Positions 43,652 to 52,712 of a stretch of 64,000 nucleotides of DNA are shown here, one piece after another. Positions within the stretch are counted from its first letter, which is position 1; each line of letters opens with the position of its first letter. The stretch covers positions 1 to 64,000 of the forward strand of contig JAZSNH010000081.1 in assembly GCA_045536305.1 (NCBI GenBank), in the 5' to 3' direction. The position numbers and the translations under genes are program-made. Origin of the DNA: JAISGQ01 sp045536305 (lineage in GTDB: Bacteria > Bacillota > Clostridia > Oscillospirales > Acutalibacteraceae). Under the pieces are notes generated by a model, which worked only from the letters and a program-made list of their open reading frames with translations, made no database searches and was not told where the DNA came from.

Positions 43652-44242
43652 ATGACCGGTTTAGAAAGAATAATTGAACAGATAAGAATCGATTCCGAGC
43701 AGAATGCTGCCCGGATAGTCGAGGATGCTCATATTCAGGCAGATAAGATAATAGAGGACGCAATGAATGCTACCGAGATCGAATGCAGGGAAATAATCGG
43801 AAAGGGCAAGGAGGCTGCAAAGGTCATAGACCGAATAGCAGAATCGTCTGCCGAGCAGCAGATGAGAAAGGCAAATCTTGCCGCTCAGAGAGAGGTTATC
43901 GAAGAGGTTTTTGCCGAAGCGCTCACAAAGCTGCGCTCACTTCCCGATAATGATTATTTTCTTGTTCTTCATCGTCTTGCGGGCAAGAATGCTGAAAACG
44001 GCGACGGCGAGATACTTCTTTCCGAAGAGGACAAGAAAAGAATGCCTGCTGATTTTATTCAGAAGCTCAATGAAAAGCTTGTTGGAAAGGGCACTTTGAA
44101 GCTGGCGTCCGACAGTGCCGTTACAAACGGAGGACTTATCCTTCGCTACGGCGGGATCGAAATAAACTGCACCTTCGCGTCCCTTATAAACGGCAAGCGC
44201 GAACAGCTCAGCGATAAGCTGAACAAGTACATCTTCGGCTGA
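43652..44242 (+). CDS. ntpE: V-type ATPase subunit E
   Basis: The product (196 residues) has a long N-terminal helix with repeated Ala/Glu/Asp positions and a C-terminal globular domain. This is the usual layout of the peripheral-stalk subunit E that pairs with the G/H-like subunit. GGGAGG lies before the ATG. The stop is inside the short gap before ntpC, whose ribosome site begins eight bases later. Confidence 0.9.
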   Translation: MTGLERIIEQIRIDSEQNAARIVEDAHIQADKIIEDAMNATEIECREIIGKGKEAAKVIDRIAESSAEQQMRKANLAAQREVIEEVFAEALTKLRSLPDNDYFLVLHRLAGKNAENGDGEILLSEEDKKRMPADFIQKLNEKLVGKGTLKLASDSAVTNGGLILRYGGIEINCTFASLINGKREQLSDKLNKYIFG

Positions 44243-44262
44243 TGCCGAAGGGAGGTTTTAGT

Positions 44263-45231
44263 ATGCTTCGCGATACAGATTATGCCTATGCCGTTGCGAG
44301 GATCCGCTGCAATGAGCTTAAATTGCTCACAAAATCGGATCTTGAGCTGCTGCTTTCCTCGGTAAATGCCGAGGATTGCATGAAGCGCCTGACAGACAAG
44401 GGCTACGGCGGCAAGGGTGCATCTTATACCTCCGAGCGAGAGCTTCTGAAAGCCGAATCGGAGGAAGCATGGGAGCTTATAAATGAGATCGCTCCCGACA
44501 AGGCTGTGTTTGATTCGTTAAAGACAGCAAATGATTATCACAATTTAAAAGCTGTTACGGAAAGCTATATTCTCGGAACAGATTATAAAAGCATGCTCAT
44601 ATATCCTGTCACTGTTGAACCCGAGACCATTCTCGAGGCGATAAGGACAAAAAATTATGAGCTGCTGCCCGAACACATGAGAGAGTGCGCCGAACAGGCA
44701 TATACCGTCTTTGTGGAAGCACGCGACAGTCAGCTCGGTGAAGCCATAATAGACAAAGCCTGCCTTATCGCCTCGGCAGAGACCGCAAAGGGCTGCGGCG
44801 AGCTTCTTGAGTCTCTTGCACAGCACAAGATATTTGTCACTGATATTAAAACGGCAATGCGCTGTGCGATAACAAAAAAGCCGCTGTCATTTATCGAGGC
44901 TTCACTCGCCCCGTGCGACAGGCTTGACATCAAAGAGCTCAGCAGTGCCGCGCTCGAGGGTGCGGATGCCGTGCTTTCGTATATTGAGAGAGTGTCCGAT
45001 GAGGCTGCCGATAAGCTCAGAGAAGGCATGAGTGCTTTTGAAAAGTGGTGTGACGAAAAGCTTCGCGACCTTATCGCGCCGGCAAAGTACAAGTCTCTCG
45101 GCCCCGATGCTCTGGCTGCATATATTTGTGCCAAGGAGCTTGAGATACGTTCGGTGCGTATAATTCTCTCGGCAAAGAGAAACGACATAAGCAATGAAAA
45201 GGTAAGAGCTCGTCTGCGCGAGCTGTATTAA
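44263..45231 (+). CDS. ntpC: V-type ATPase subunit C (d-type)
   Basis: The product (322 residues), an all-helical protein starting YAYAVARIRCNE, matches the archaeal/bacterial subunit C that links the central rotor to the proteolipid ring. ATG 44263 follows GGGAGG; the in-frame ATG at 44242 overlaps the ntpE stop and lacks a ribosome site. Many conserved small helices end in an RxxLRxLY-like tail (RARLRELY). Confidence 0.93.
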   Translation: MLRDTDYAYAVARIRCNELKLLTKSDLELLLSSVNAEDCMKRLTDKGYGGKGASYTSERELLKAESEEAWELINEIAPDKAVFDSLKTANDYHNLKAVTESYILGTDYKSMLIYPVTVEPETILEAIRTKNYELLPEHMRECAEQAYTVFVEARDSQLGEAIIDKACLIASAETAKGCGELLESLAQHKIFVTDIKTAMRCAITKKPLSFIEASLAPCDRLDIKELSSAALEGADAVLSYIERVSDEAADKLREGMSAFEKWCDEKLRDLIAPAKYKSLGPDALAAYICAKELEIRSVRIILSAKRNDISNEKVRARLRELY

Positions 45232-45243
45232 GGAGGGCACGCA

Positions 45244-45564
45244 ATGTACAAGATCGCAGTTTTTGGCGAACGGGACAGCATTTACGGCTTTGCGGCTCTC
45301 GGACTTGATATTTTTCCTGTGGAAAGCAGGGAAGAAGCAAGACGCATTCTTCACAATATAGCAGATGGTGATTATGCGGTGATATATATTACCGAAAAGA
45401 CCGCCGCAATGCTTTCTGCCGAAATCGAAAAATATGACGAACTGAGCACACCTGCAATAATCCCAATACCCGGCATTACGGGTAATACGGGGGCAGGAAT
45501 GGCAAGAGTTCGCGAGGCTGTTGAAAAAGCAGTCGGCTCGGATATTATATTCAACAATAAATAA
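45244..45564 (+). CDS. ntpG: V-type ATPase subunit F
   Basis: This 106-residue protein of the central rotor has the start KIAVFGERDSIYGF and the PIPG motif in PAIIPIPG, both usual for subunit F (called NtpG in Enterococcus). It interacts with subunit D. AAGGAGGG precedes the ATG. Confidence 0.93.
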   Translation: MYKIAVFGERDSIYGFAALGLDIFPVESREEARRILHNIADGDYAVIYITEKTAAMLSAEIEKYDELSTPAIIPIPGITGNTGAGMARVREAVEKAVGSDIIFNNK

Positions 45565-45585
45565 ACCTCGTATTGGAGGGTCAAT

Positions 45586-47364
45586 ATGGCAAAGACCAGC
45601 AAGGGAATAATCGAAAAGGTTGCAGGACCGCTTGTTATAGCCAGCGGAATGCGCGATGCCAATATGTTTGACGTTGTACACGTCTCGAAGGATAAGCTTA
45701 TAGGTGAGATCATCGAAATGCATGGTGACAAGGCATCTATACAGGTTTATGAAGAGACCAGCGGACTGGGTCCGGGCGCACCTGTTGAAAGCACAGGCGA
45801 ACCGATGAGCGTTGAGCTCGGCCCGGGACTTATCGCAAGCATTTACGACGGCATTCAGCGTCCGCTGGACGATATAATGAAGGTCTGCGGAACCAATATT
45901 CAGAGAGGCATACAGGTCGCTTCTCTGAAGAGAGACAAGAAATGGCGCTTTGAGCCGGCTGTTTATGTCGGAGCAAAGGTACAGAGCGGTGATGTTATCG
46001 GTACTGTCAAGGAAACCGATGTTGTCACACAGAAGATAATGGTTCCTTATGGAATCTCCGGTGTTGTAAAGGACATCACCGCAGGCAATTTTACCGTCAC
46101 AGAAACGGTATGTGTCGTAGAGACTCCGAAGGGCGAAACCAAGAATCTCACCCTTATGCAAAAGTGGCCCGTTCGTCGCGGCAGACCTTACAAGCAGAAG
46201 ATCAGCCCGGAAATGCCGCTTATCACAGGTCAGCGAGTTATCGATACGCTTTTCCCCATCGCCAAGGGCGGTGTTGCATCTGTTCCCGGACCTTTCGGAA
46301 GCGGAAAGACAGTTGTACAGCACCAGCTTGCAAAGTGGGCAGAGGCTGACATAGTCGTCTATATCGGCTGCGGTGAACGCGGCAACGAAATGACCGACGT
46401 TCTCAACGAGTTCCCCGAGCTTGTTGACCCGAAAACAGGAAAATCCCTCATGGAGCGCACAGTGCTTATCGCGAACACCTCCGATATGCCTGTTGCGGCA
46501 CGTGAAGCATCTATATATACGGGTATTACCATCGCAGAGTATTTCCGCGATATGGGCTACAGCGTAGCTTTGATGGCAGACTCCACATCGCGTTGGGCAG
46601 AAGCTCTTCGAGAGATGTCAGGACGACTTGAGGAAATGCCCGGCGAAGAAGGCTATCCCGCATACCTCGGCAGCCGTCTTGCACAGTTCTATGAGCGCGC
46701 AGGTCTGGTAGAAAGCCTCGGCTCCGAGCCGAGATTGGGCGCACTGTCCGTTATCGGTGCGGTCTCGCCTCCCGGCGGTGATATCTCCGAGCCTGTATCC
46801 CAGGCAACACTGCGAATAGTCAAGGTTTTCTGGGGTCTTGATTCAGGTCTTGCATACAAGAGACACTTCCCTGCAATCAACTGGCTCAACAGCTATTCTC
46901 TTTATCTTGATTCCCTCAAGGGCTGGTTCGATAAGAATGTCAGCGATGAGTGGATGAAGAGCCGCGACAGGATAATGTATCTTTTGCAGGAAGAGTCCGA
47001 GCTTGAGGAAATCGTTAAGATGGTCGGTATGGATGCACTTTCCGCACCTGACCGCTTAAAGCTTGAGGCAGCACGCTCTATCAGAGAGGACTATCTGCAT
47101 CAGGATGCATTCCATGAAATAGACACCTATACCTCGCTGCCGAAGCAGCTTATTATGATGAAGCTTGTGCTTGAATATTTCGATCAGTCCACCGAGGCTC
47201 TGAGTGCAGGCGTCGACATTGAAGCACTCGTTAAGCTGCCCGTGAGAGAGAGAATCGGCAGAATCAAGTATGTAGAAGAAAAGAATGTACCTGCCGAAGC
47301 TGCATCTGTTCTGGAGCAGCTTGCGCGTGAAATTGCAAATGCAGGGAAAGGAGAGGAACTCTGA
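45586..47364 (+). CDS. ntpA: V-type ATPase catalytic subunit A
   Basis: The product (592 residues) carries the catalytic P-loop GPFGSGKTVV, the long non-homologous region of A subunits (about 110-200), the GCGERGNEM segment and the SRWAEALRE motif. It hydrolyses ATP in the A3B3 head. TGGAGGG lies before the ATG. Its stop and the ntpB start share a base (TGATG). Confidence 0.98.
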   Translation: MAKTSKGIIEKVAGPLVIASGMRDANMFDVVHVSKDKLIGEIIEMHGDKASIQVYEETSGLGPGAPVESTGEPMSVELGPGLIASIYDGIQRPLDDIMKVCGTNIQRGIQVASLKRDKKWRFEPAVYVGAKVQSGDVIGTVKETDVVTQKIMVPYGISGVVKDITAGNFTVTETVCVVETPKGETKNLTLMQKWPVRRGRPYKQKISPEMPLITGQRVIDTLFPIAKGGVASVPGPFGSGKTVVQHQLAKWAEADIVVYIGCGERGNEMTDVLNEFPELVDPKTGKSLMERTVLIANTSDMPVAAREASIYTGITIAEYFRDMGYSVALMADSTSRWAEALREMSGRLEEMPGEEGYPAYLGSRLAQFYERAGLVESLGSEPRLGALSVIGAVSPPGGDISEPVSQATLRIVKVFWGLDSGLAYKRHFPAINWLNSYSLYLDSLKGWFDKNVSDEWMKSRDRIMYLLQEESELEEIVKMVGMDALSAPDRLKLEAARSIREDYLHQDAFHEIDTYTSLPKQLIMMKLVLEYFDQSTEALSAGVDIEALVKLPVRERIGRIKYVEEKNVPAEAASVLEQLAREIANAGKGEEL

Positions 47365-48734
47365 TGCCAAAAGAATACAGAACGATAGAAGAGGTAACAG
47401 GTCCTCTTATGCTTGTGCGCGGAGTTTCCGATGTTACCTATGATGAGCTTGGTGAAATAGAGCTTGCAAACGGCGAGACAAGACGCTGCAAGGTACTCGA
47501 GGTTAACGGCTCCGATGCGCTGGTACAGCTTTTTGAATCCAGTACGGGAATAAACCTTTCAAACAGTAAGGTTCGTTTCCTCGGCAGAAGCATGGAGCTT
47601 GCTGTTTCCGAAGATATGCTGGCTCGTGTTTTCGATGGTCTGGGCAGACCTATTGACGGCGGCCCTGAGATCATCCCCGACAAGAGAATGGATACAAACG
47701 GAACTCCGATGAATCCTGCCGCAAGAAATTATCCGCAGGAATTTATTCAGACAGGTATCTCCGCTATAGACGGACTTAATACACTTGTCAGAGGACAGAA
47801 GCTTCCTATATTTTCAGCGTCAGGCCTTCCTCACGCACAGCTTGCGGCACAGATAGCAAGACAGGCAAAGGTACGAGGCAAGGACGAGCAGTTTGCGGTT
47901 GTTTTCGCTGCGGTCGGCATTACATTTGAGGAATCAAACTTCTTTATAAATTCCTTCCGCGAAACAGGCGCCATCGAAAGAACGGTCATGTTTGTAAACC
48001 TTGCAAACGACCCTGCCATCGAGCGTATCGCAACACCCCGTATGGCGCTTACAGCAGCCGAATATCTCGCATTTGAAAAGGGCATGCATGTTCTTGTTAT
48101 CGTTACCGACATCACAAACTATGCAGATGCTCTGCGCGAGGTTTCCGCAGCACGTAAGGAGATCCCCGGACGCCGCGGTTATCCCGGTTACATGTATACT
48201 GACCTTGCAAGTCTTTATGAGCGTGCAGGCAGACTTAAGGGCAAGGACGGATCCATTACACTGATCCCCATTCTGACTATGCCCGAAGATGATAAAACTC
48301 ACCCGATCCCCGACCTTACAGGCTACATTACCGAGGGTCAGATCATTCTCTCGCGTGAGCTTTACCGAAAAGGTCTTCAGCCGCCTGTAGATGTTCTTCC
48401 CTCTCTGTCCCGTCTTAAGGATAAGGGTATAGGCGAAGGCAAGACCAGAGCAGACCACGCAAACACCATGAATCAGTTGTTTGCGGCTTATGCACGCGGT
48501 AAGGAAAGCAAGGAGCTCATGGTAATTCTGGGTGAAGCAGCACTTACCGATATTGATAAGCTGTATGCAGAATTTGCCGATCGTTTTGAAAAGGAATATG
48601 TTTCTCAGGGCTATAATACCAACAGAAGCATCGAGGAAACCCTCGAGGTTGGCTGGGAGCTTCTCAGGATACTTCCCAGAAGCGAGCTCAAGAGAATCAA
48701 GGACGAATTCCTCGACAAATATTACGATAAATAA
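47364..48734 (+). CDS. ntpB: V-type ATPase regulatory subunit B
   Basis: The product (456 residues) is the non-catalytic partner of subunit A. It lacks a full P-loop, with SASGLPHAQLAAQ where subunit A has its P-loop, and contains the arginine-finger region PGRRGYPGYMYTDL. Start overlaps the ntpA stop by one base. A 286-base gap full of hairpins separates it from ntpD, although the other genes in the operon are tightly packed. Confidence 0.98.
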   Translation: MPKEYRTIEEVTGPLMLVRGVSDVTYDELGEIELANGETRRCKVLEVNGSDALVQLFESSTGINLSNSKVRFLGRSMELAVSEDMLARVFDGLGRPIDGGPEIIPDKRMDTNGTPMNPAARNYPQEFIQTGISAIDGLNTLVRGQKLPIFSASGLPHAQLAAQIARQAKVRGKDEQFAVVFAAVGITFEESNFFINSFRETGAIERTVMFVNLANDPAIERIATPRMALTAAEYLAFEKGMHVLVIVTDITNYADALREVSAARKEIPGRRGYPGYMYTDLASLYERAGRLKGKDGSITLIPILTMPEDDKTHPIPDLTGYITEGQIILSRELYRKGLQPPVDVLPSLSRLKDKGIGEGKTRADHANTMNQLFAAYARGKESKELMVILGEAALTDIDKLYAEFADRFEKEYVSQGYNTNRSIEETLEVGWELLRILPRSELKRIKDEFLDKYYDK

Positions 48735-49020
48735 GGCTTTATTAAGGAAGTAAAGTTTAGGTCAAGCCTTTTCAAAGGCTTGCTGATTCCAAAGGCAGCA
48801 AATCGAAGATTTGCTCCGCCTTCTGGGCGCTGTCCGCAGACAGCGAAATTCTCCTTTGCATCAGAAAGCGCAGGAAGATAGAAAAACAGTCCGGTGGACT
48901 GTTTTTCGTAAGGCAATCATAGATTGCACGGCCCCTCTTGTATCGCCGCATTGCGGCGATGAACAATGCGATGAACAATATGGAAACAATTCCAAAACAC
49001 CCAATTTGGAGGTGTGAAAT
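48735..49020 (+). repeat. Multi-hairpin insert between ntpB and ntpD
   Basis: The gap holds at least seven perfect short inverted repeats in a row: 48763-48782 (9-bp stem), 48797-48815 (8 bp, with outer AAGGC/GCCTT), 48828-48845 (7 bp), 48882-48906 (11 bp), 48913-48927 (6 bp) and 48942-48960 (8 bp), the outer pair counting as the seventh. A direct repeat of GATGAACAAT sits at 48958-48979. No gene is seen. The 11-bp hairpin ends in five T and could cause partial termination before ntpD. Possibly a repeat element inserted in the operon. Confidence 0.7.
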
Positions 49021-49692
49021 ATGGCAACCTTAAATGTAAATCCTACCCGTATGGAGCTGTCGAGGCTAAAAAAACGCCTTGCCACAGCCAGACGAGGACA
49101 TAAGCTGCTCAAGGATAAGCGCGATGAGCTTATGCGTCAGTTTCTTGATCTGGTGCGTGAGAACAAAGCCCTGCGCGAGAGGGTAGAGGCAGCGGTTATC
49201 GAAGCGAATAAAAGCTTTATTCTTGCACGAAGCGTCATGCAGGACGAGGTTATGGACACAGCTCTGCTTATGCCGAAGCAGGAGGTTTCTCTTGACGTAT
49301 CCTTCAAGAATGTCATGAGCGTAAACATCCCTGTGTATGATGCAAAAACAAGAACTCCCGACCCTGCCGATATCTATCCTTATTCCTTTGCGTTTACCTC
49401 GGGTGATCTTGATTCGGCAGTCCAGGAGCTGTCAGGGCTTCTGCCGAGTCTTCTTGAGCTTGCGGAAAAGGAAAAGGCAACACAGCTTCTTGCTGCTGAG
49501 ATCGAGCGTACACGCCGCCGAGTCAATGCTCTTGAGCATGTTATGATACCACAGTATATCGACACCATCCGAATGATAACCATGAAGCTTGACGAGAACG
49601 AACGAAGCTCTACCGCAAGACTTATGAAGGTCAAGGATATGATGGTTGAAAAGACCATAATGGAGCGCAGAAGGCGCGAAGGTCTGGCATAA
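49021..49692 (+). CDS. ntpD: V-type ATPase subunit D
   Basis: The product (223 residues) has the family start NPTRMELSRLKKRL and two long helices that form the central rotor axle inside the A3B3 head. Subunit F binds it. GGAGGTG precedes the ATG. Last gene of the operon, followed by a terminator. Confidence 0.96.
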   Translation: MATLNVNPTRMELSRLKKRLATARRGHKLLKDKRDELMRQFLDLVRENKALRERVEAAVIEANKSFILARSVMQDEVMDTALLMPKQEVSLDVSFKNVMSVNIPVYDAKTRTPDPADIYPYSFAFTSGDLDSAVQELSGLLPSLLELAEKEKATQLLAAEIERTRRRVNALEHVMIPQYIDTIRMITMKLDENERSSTARLMKVKDMMVEKTIMERRRREGLA

Positions 49693-49697
49693 ATACG

Positions 49698-49729
49698 AAA
49701 ACCGCCTCAATATGATTTGAGGCGGTTTT
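49698..49729 (+). terminator. Terminator of the V-type ATPase operon
   Basis: AAAACCGCCTCAA, TATGAT loop, TTGAGGCGGTTTT. Confidence 0.93.
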
Positions 49730-49748
49730 GAACATAAGGAGGATAAAA

Positions 49749-50114
49749 ATGTACCTGTCAGAATACTGTGATGTAAGATACGAAGACAAATACAATGTAG
49801 TATTTGTCACATGGAAGAAATTCTGCTGCATGGAGGACTACAGACGTCCTCTTGAATATGCCCTTGAAATAATAAAGGAGCATAAATGTGACTACGCAGC
49901 AGACACCCGAACAGGCTTTGAGAACATACCCGAAGATACAGCATGGGTAGCAGAATACTTTATGCCCAAGGCATCGGAATACGGCTGTAAGTGCATCTAC
50001 TTTATAATCGACAGAGAAAACAACCTTAAGGAAGAGCTGGAAGGCCAGCAGGCAGATTCTGAGGGCATAATGGAATTTAAGTATATTTACTCCCTTGATG
50101 AAATAACTCAGTAA
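49749..50114 (+). CDS. Hypothetical STAS/SEC14-like small protein
   Basis: The product (121 residues) has an alternating beta/alpha pattern. Strand VVFVTWKKF, a helix with YRRPLEYALEII, then YAADTRTGFENIPEDTAWVAEYFMP and IYFIIDRE resemble short STAS-like proteins, which share a W-x-x-F strand, a DxR and a later P-x-D. Function unknown. The ATG at 49749 follows AAGGAGG; the upstream ATG (49728) is in the terminator. It sits between two terminators and lacks an obvious promoter. Confidence 0.6.
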   Translation: MYLSEYCDVRYEDKYNVVFVTWKKFCCMEDYRRPLEYALEIIKEHKCDYAADTRTGFENIPEDTAWVAEYFMPKASEYGCKCIYFIIDRENNLKEELEGQQADSEGIMEFKYIYSLDEITQ

Positions 50115-50117
50115 AAC

Positions 50118-50149
50118 AAAACCCGAATCCAAAATCGGATTCGGGTTTT
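50118..50149. terminator. Bidirectional terminator
   Basis: AAAACCCGAATCC and GGATTCGGGTTTT with a six-base loop, between the STAS-like gene and the opposing kinase gene. Confidence 0.9.
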
Positions 50150-50153
50150 ACTT

Positions 50154-50639
50154 TTATCCCACATCAATTATCTCGTCACATTCATCTTCAGAGGGCTCGC
50201 AGAACATCTTATTGCACTTTCCGAGCAGTGCTTCGTCTGCCTCATAGCTGAACTTCTCGCCGCCGCCTGCCTTTTCGGCATTTCTCTTCTTTGCGTTTTC
50301 GAGTATTTTTTCATCGCTCGCCTTTATATACACAAGCCTTACCTTGTGTCCCAAAGCCTCAAATCTCGCTCTCAGCGTATCTCTTTCAGCCTTTCCCCAA
50401 AGCCCGTACTCAAGCAGGACATCAACACCTGCCGCGGCGATCTTTTCGGCCTGCAGAGACAAAAATTCCTTTGATTGTCTCACGACCTCACAGTGTCTGT
50501 CGCCCAGATGCTCGGGGAAGAGGGAGAGCATAAGCTCGTCGACGGAAAGGACGACAATGTTTCGCTCACGGCTTAATCTGTTTGCATAAAAGCTCTTTCC
50601 GCAGCATACCTTGCCGCAGAGTAAAATGATTTCACTCAT
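50154..50639 (-). CDS. P-loop kinase, AAA_33/zeta-toxin-like
   Basis: The product (161 residues) has Walker A GKVCCGKS near residue 10, a following SVDELMLSLF segment (Asp as in nucleotide or sugar kinases), an LLEYGLW strand and an R-rich lid. This is the pattern of small kinases of the zeta-toxin/AAA_33 group that phosphorylate small molecules. No antitoxin gene lies near it, so a housekeeping or resistance kinase is more likely than a toxin. ATG 50639 follows GCGAGGTG. Confidence 0.8.
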   Translation of the reverse strand: MSEIILLCGKVCCGKSFYANRLSRERNIVVLSVDELMLSLFPEHLGDRHCEVVRQSKEFLSLQAEKIAAAGVDVLLEYGLWGKAERDTLRARFEALGHKVRLVYIKASDEKILENAKKRNAEKAGGGEKFSYEADEALLGKCNKMFCEPSEDECDEIIDVG

Positions 50640-50719
50640 AAAAGCACCTCGCATATTTCACAAAAATCATAAATAAAAATTGTGCAGTGTATTCAAACGC
50701 CCAAAAATAAAAAGGGAAA

Positions 50720-50748
50720 TTGACAGAGTATTATCAATGTGCTAAAAT
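50720..50748 (+). promoter_or_regulatory. Sigma-A promoter of ppa
   Basis: Perfect TTGACA, 17-base spacer, TAAAAT. Confidence 0.8.
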
Positions 50749-50804
50749 CCAAATCGTAAACAGAAAAGAAAGAGACAAGAATATAGAAAGGGAATGGTAT
50801 AACT

Positions 50805-51341
50805 GTGAATATCTGGCATCACATTGCAAAAGAGCGTATAGCACCCGAAAGATTTATGGCGTGCATAGAGATTTCCAAGGGAAGCAAAAACAAATATGAG
50901 CTTGACAAACAGACAGGTTTGCTCAAGATGGACAGAGTGCTTTATACATCCACCCATTATCCTGCAAACTACGGATTTATTCCGAGAACCCTTGCAGGAG
51001 ACGATGACCCTCTTGATGTTCTTGTGCTTTGCTCGGAATCTATTCTTCCGCTTACTCTTGTAGAGTGCTACCCTATCGGAGTTATAGCAATGGAAGATAA
51101 TGATGACGCTGACGAGAAAATAATTGCGATCCCGTTCAAGGATCCTTCCTACAATAATTATAAGGACATTAACGAAATACCCAAGCACGTGTTCGATGAG
51201 ATCCGTCATTTCTTTGAGGTGTACAAATCTCTCGAAGGTTACAAGACTGTAGTGCAGGAAGTTTCGGGAAGAGATTCCGCAATGGAGATAATAACAAGCT
51301 GTCTTGCAAGATACGATAAGGTTTTCGGCGGAAACGTATAA
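50805..51341 (+). CDS. ppa: Soluble inorganic pyrophosphatase, family I
   Basis: The product (178 residues) has the metal-binding signature DDDPLDVLV and NYGFIPRT, so it is a family I enzyme that hydrolyses PPi to phosphate. This pulls nucleotide-sugar, tRNA and DNA synthesis forward. Start is GTG with a weak AAGGGAA upstream; no better start is in frame. Its promoter is one of the best in the window, fitting high constant expression. Confidence 0.96.
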   Translation: MNIWHHIAKERIAPERFMACIEISKGSKNKYELDKQTGLLKMDRVLYTSTHYPANYGFIPRTLAGDDDPLDVLVLCSESILPLTLVECYPIGVIAMEDNDDADEKIIAIPFKDPSYNNYKDINEIPKHVFDEIRHFFEVYKSLEGYKTVVQEVSGRDSAMEIITSCLARYDKVFGGNV

Positions 51342-51345
51342 TATT

Positions 51346-51374
51346 TGCTTCGGACGAAAGTCCGAAGCATTTTT
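51346..51374 (+). terminator. Terminator of ppa
   Basis: TGCTTCGGAC, GAAA tetraloop, GTCCGAAGCA, TTTTT. Confidence 0.95.
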
Positions 51375-51493
51375 GCTGTATTCTCACTTGCGGAAAGAAA
51401 CATTTAATAATCGTATGTTTCATATTATTTTAATATAAACGGAATATCTTGTCAATCAAATGAAATGTGCGTTTTATCAAATTGTTTTTTGCA

Positions 51494-51523
51494 TTGAAAA
51501 AGATGCTCCAAATGTGTTAATAT
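51494..51523 (+). promoter_or_regulatory. Possible promoter of the lipoprotein gene
   Basis: TTGAAA, 18-base spacer, TAATAT. Confidence 0.45.
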
Positions 51524-51568
51524 ACAATGTGATAAATTGACACATTACATCAAACGGAGGGTGTTTCC

Positions 51569-52639
51569 ATGCTTTTAAACAGGGTGTCATCGCTGCTGAA
51601 ATCGGCCGCGGCGATAATATGGGTAATATTTATTGCCTGCAGTGTTTTGACGATATGCAGCTGTGCGGCTGAAAAAGAGTCTGAAGCGGCTTTATATGAT
51701 ACGAAGATAAAAACCGCAGTTTTCGCATATACAGGAAGTAAATATCAGATACATGAATTTGTTGTTTCAGGACTTGTCAGAGCAACAGGTGATGAAAATA
51801 TATCCGAAAGCGACGGCAGAAGGTGCGATAACCTTGCAATGGCAGAGAGCCTGGGCGTTTATGTTATATATCGGGATAATTATGAGAACAGCGGTCTTTC
51901 TGCAATAATTCTTTCGTGGGATACAGAAAAAGTCAATTGCTGTGATGTGACAGTGCAAAGCGGAGATAAAAGCTTTTCGCAGATATTCGGCGATGAAAAC
52001 GGATTATATGAGAAGAGCGAAAAATGGTATTATTTTAAAGAGCCCGATAATGATTTGGCTGTAACGGGAGAAAACACAGAAAAAACAGATGAGTACACAC
52101 CAAATGAGACAGAACTTTTTGAAAATCACGGAATAGAATGTGCAGAAGGAGAGGCTGCCGCATACATAGAATATTCAGATATATCGGGAACACGGTTTTA
52201 CCGATATGAAGAAAAATACTGCACACTGAAAGCTGAAAACGCAAAGATAACGGGCGAGGGAGATTATGCCGTATCGCTTTTGTGTGATGTTCCCGTAAAG
52301 GACATGAAGCATGCGGTCCTTATAATAAAAAACGGAGAAAATGTTTTTCCTCAGTATACATACAATGTCACTAAGATCACGGTTGACAAAAAAGCGGTTA
52401 GAGCAGCACAAAATATGATCGGAAAAGATGAAAACGGAAATACCGTCGTAAGTATATACAATACACAGTCGGAATACATACCAAAGGATGAATATGCTAT
52501 AGATTCGAATGTTAATGAGCGTTCATATATAATAATATCGCAAAGCAGCGTAAGAGATTGGACAGAGCTGACTGTTTATTTTACCGTTTCGAAGAGGGAC
52601 GCAAAAGCCGATGGGAACAACAGCCTTGCAGAGAGCTGA
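51569..52639 (+). CDS. Putative lipoprotein of unknown function
   Basis: The product (356 residues) has an N-terminal hydrophobic helix ending in TICSC, a plausible lipobox (Cys32), followed by a charged linker. The rest looks like mixed beta-sheet domains with a Thr/Glu-rich stretch near 165-185. No catalytic motif is recognised. CGGAGGG lies before the ATG. Its stop is only ten bases before the promoter of the LacI regulator, which may or may not be related. Confidence 0.6.
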   Translation: MLLNRVSSLLKSAAAIIWVIFIACSVLTICSCAAEKESEAALYDTKIKTAVFAYTGSKYQIHEFVVSGLVRATGDENISESDGRRCDNLAMAESLGVYVIYRDNYENSGLSAIILSWDTEKVNCCDVTVQSGDKSFSQIFGDENGLYEKSEKWYYFKEPDNDLAVTGENTEKTDEYTPNETELFENHGIECAEGEAAAYIEYSDISGTRFYRYEEKYCTLKAENAKITGEGDYAVSLLCDVPVKDMKHAVLIIKNGENVFPQYTYNVTKITVDKKAVRAAQNMIGKDENGNTVVSIYNTQSEYIPKDEYAIDSNVNERSYIIISQSSVRDWTELTVYFTVSKRDAKADGNNSLAES

Positions 52640-52648
52640 GCGGAAAAC

Positions 52649-52677
52649 TTGATTTATTTGTAAAAAAAGGGTACAAT
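52649..52677 (+). promoter_or_regulatory. Sigma-A promoter of the LacI-family gene
   Basis: TTGATT, 17-base spacer, TACAAT. Confidence 0.7.
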
Positions 52678-52712
52678 TATATCGTTAACTTAAAAAAGGC
52701 TGTGGTGACATA

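Noticed and set aside
44902..46323. A long minus-strand open frame of 473 codons
   Set aside because: It lies opposite ntpC, ntpF and ntpA, has no ribosome site and its protein has no recognisable fold; it reflects codon bias of the V-ATPase genes.
48735..49020. CRISPR-like array
   Set aside because: The inverted repeats all differ in sequence and there are no equal-length spacers or nearby cas genes.
50154..50639. Zeta-toxin/antitoxin module
   Set aside because: No epsilon-type antitoxin gene on either side and the protein looks like a general small-molecule kinase.
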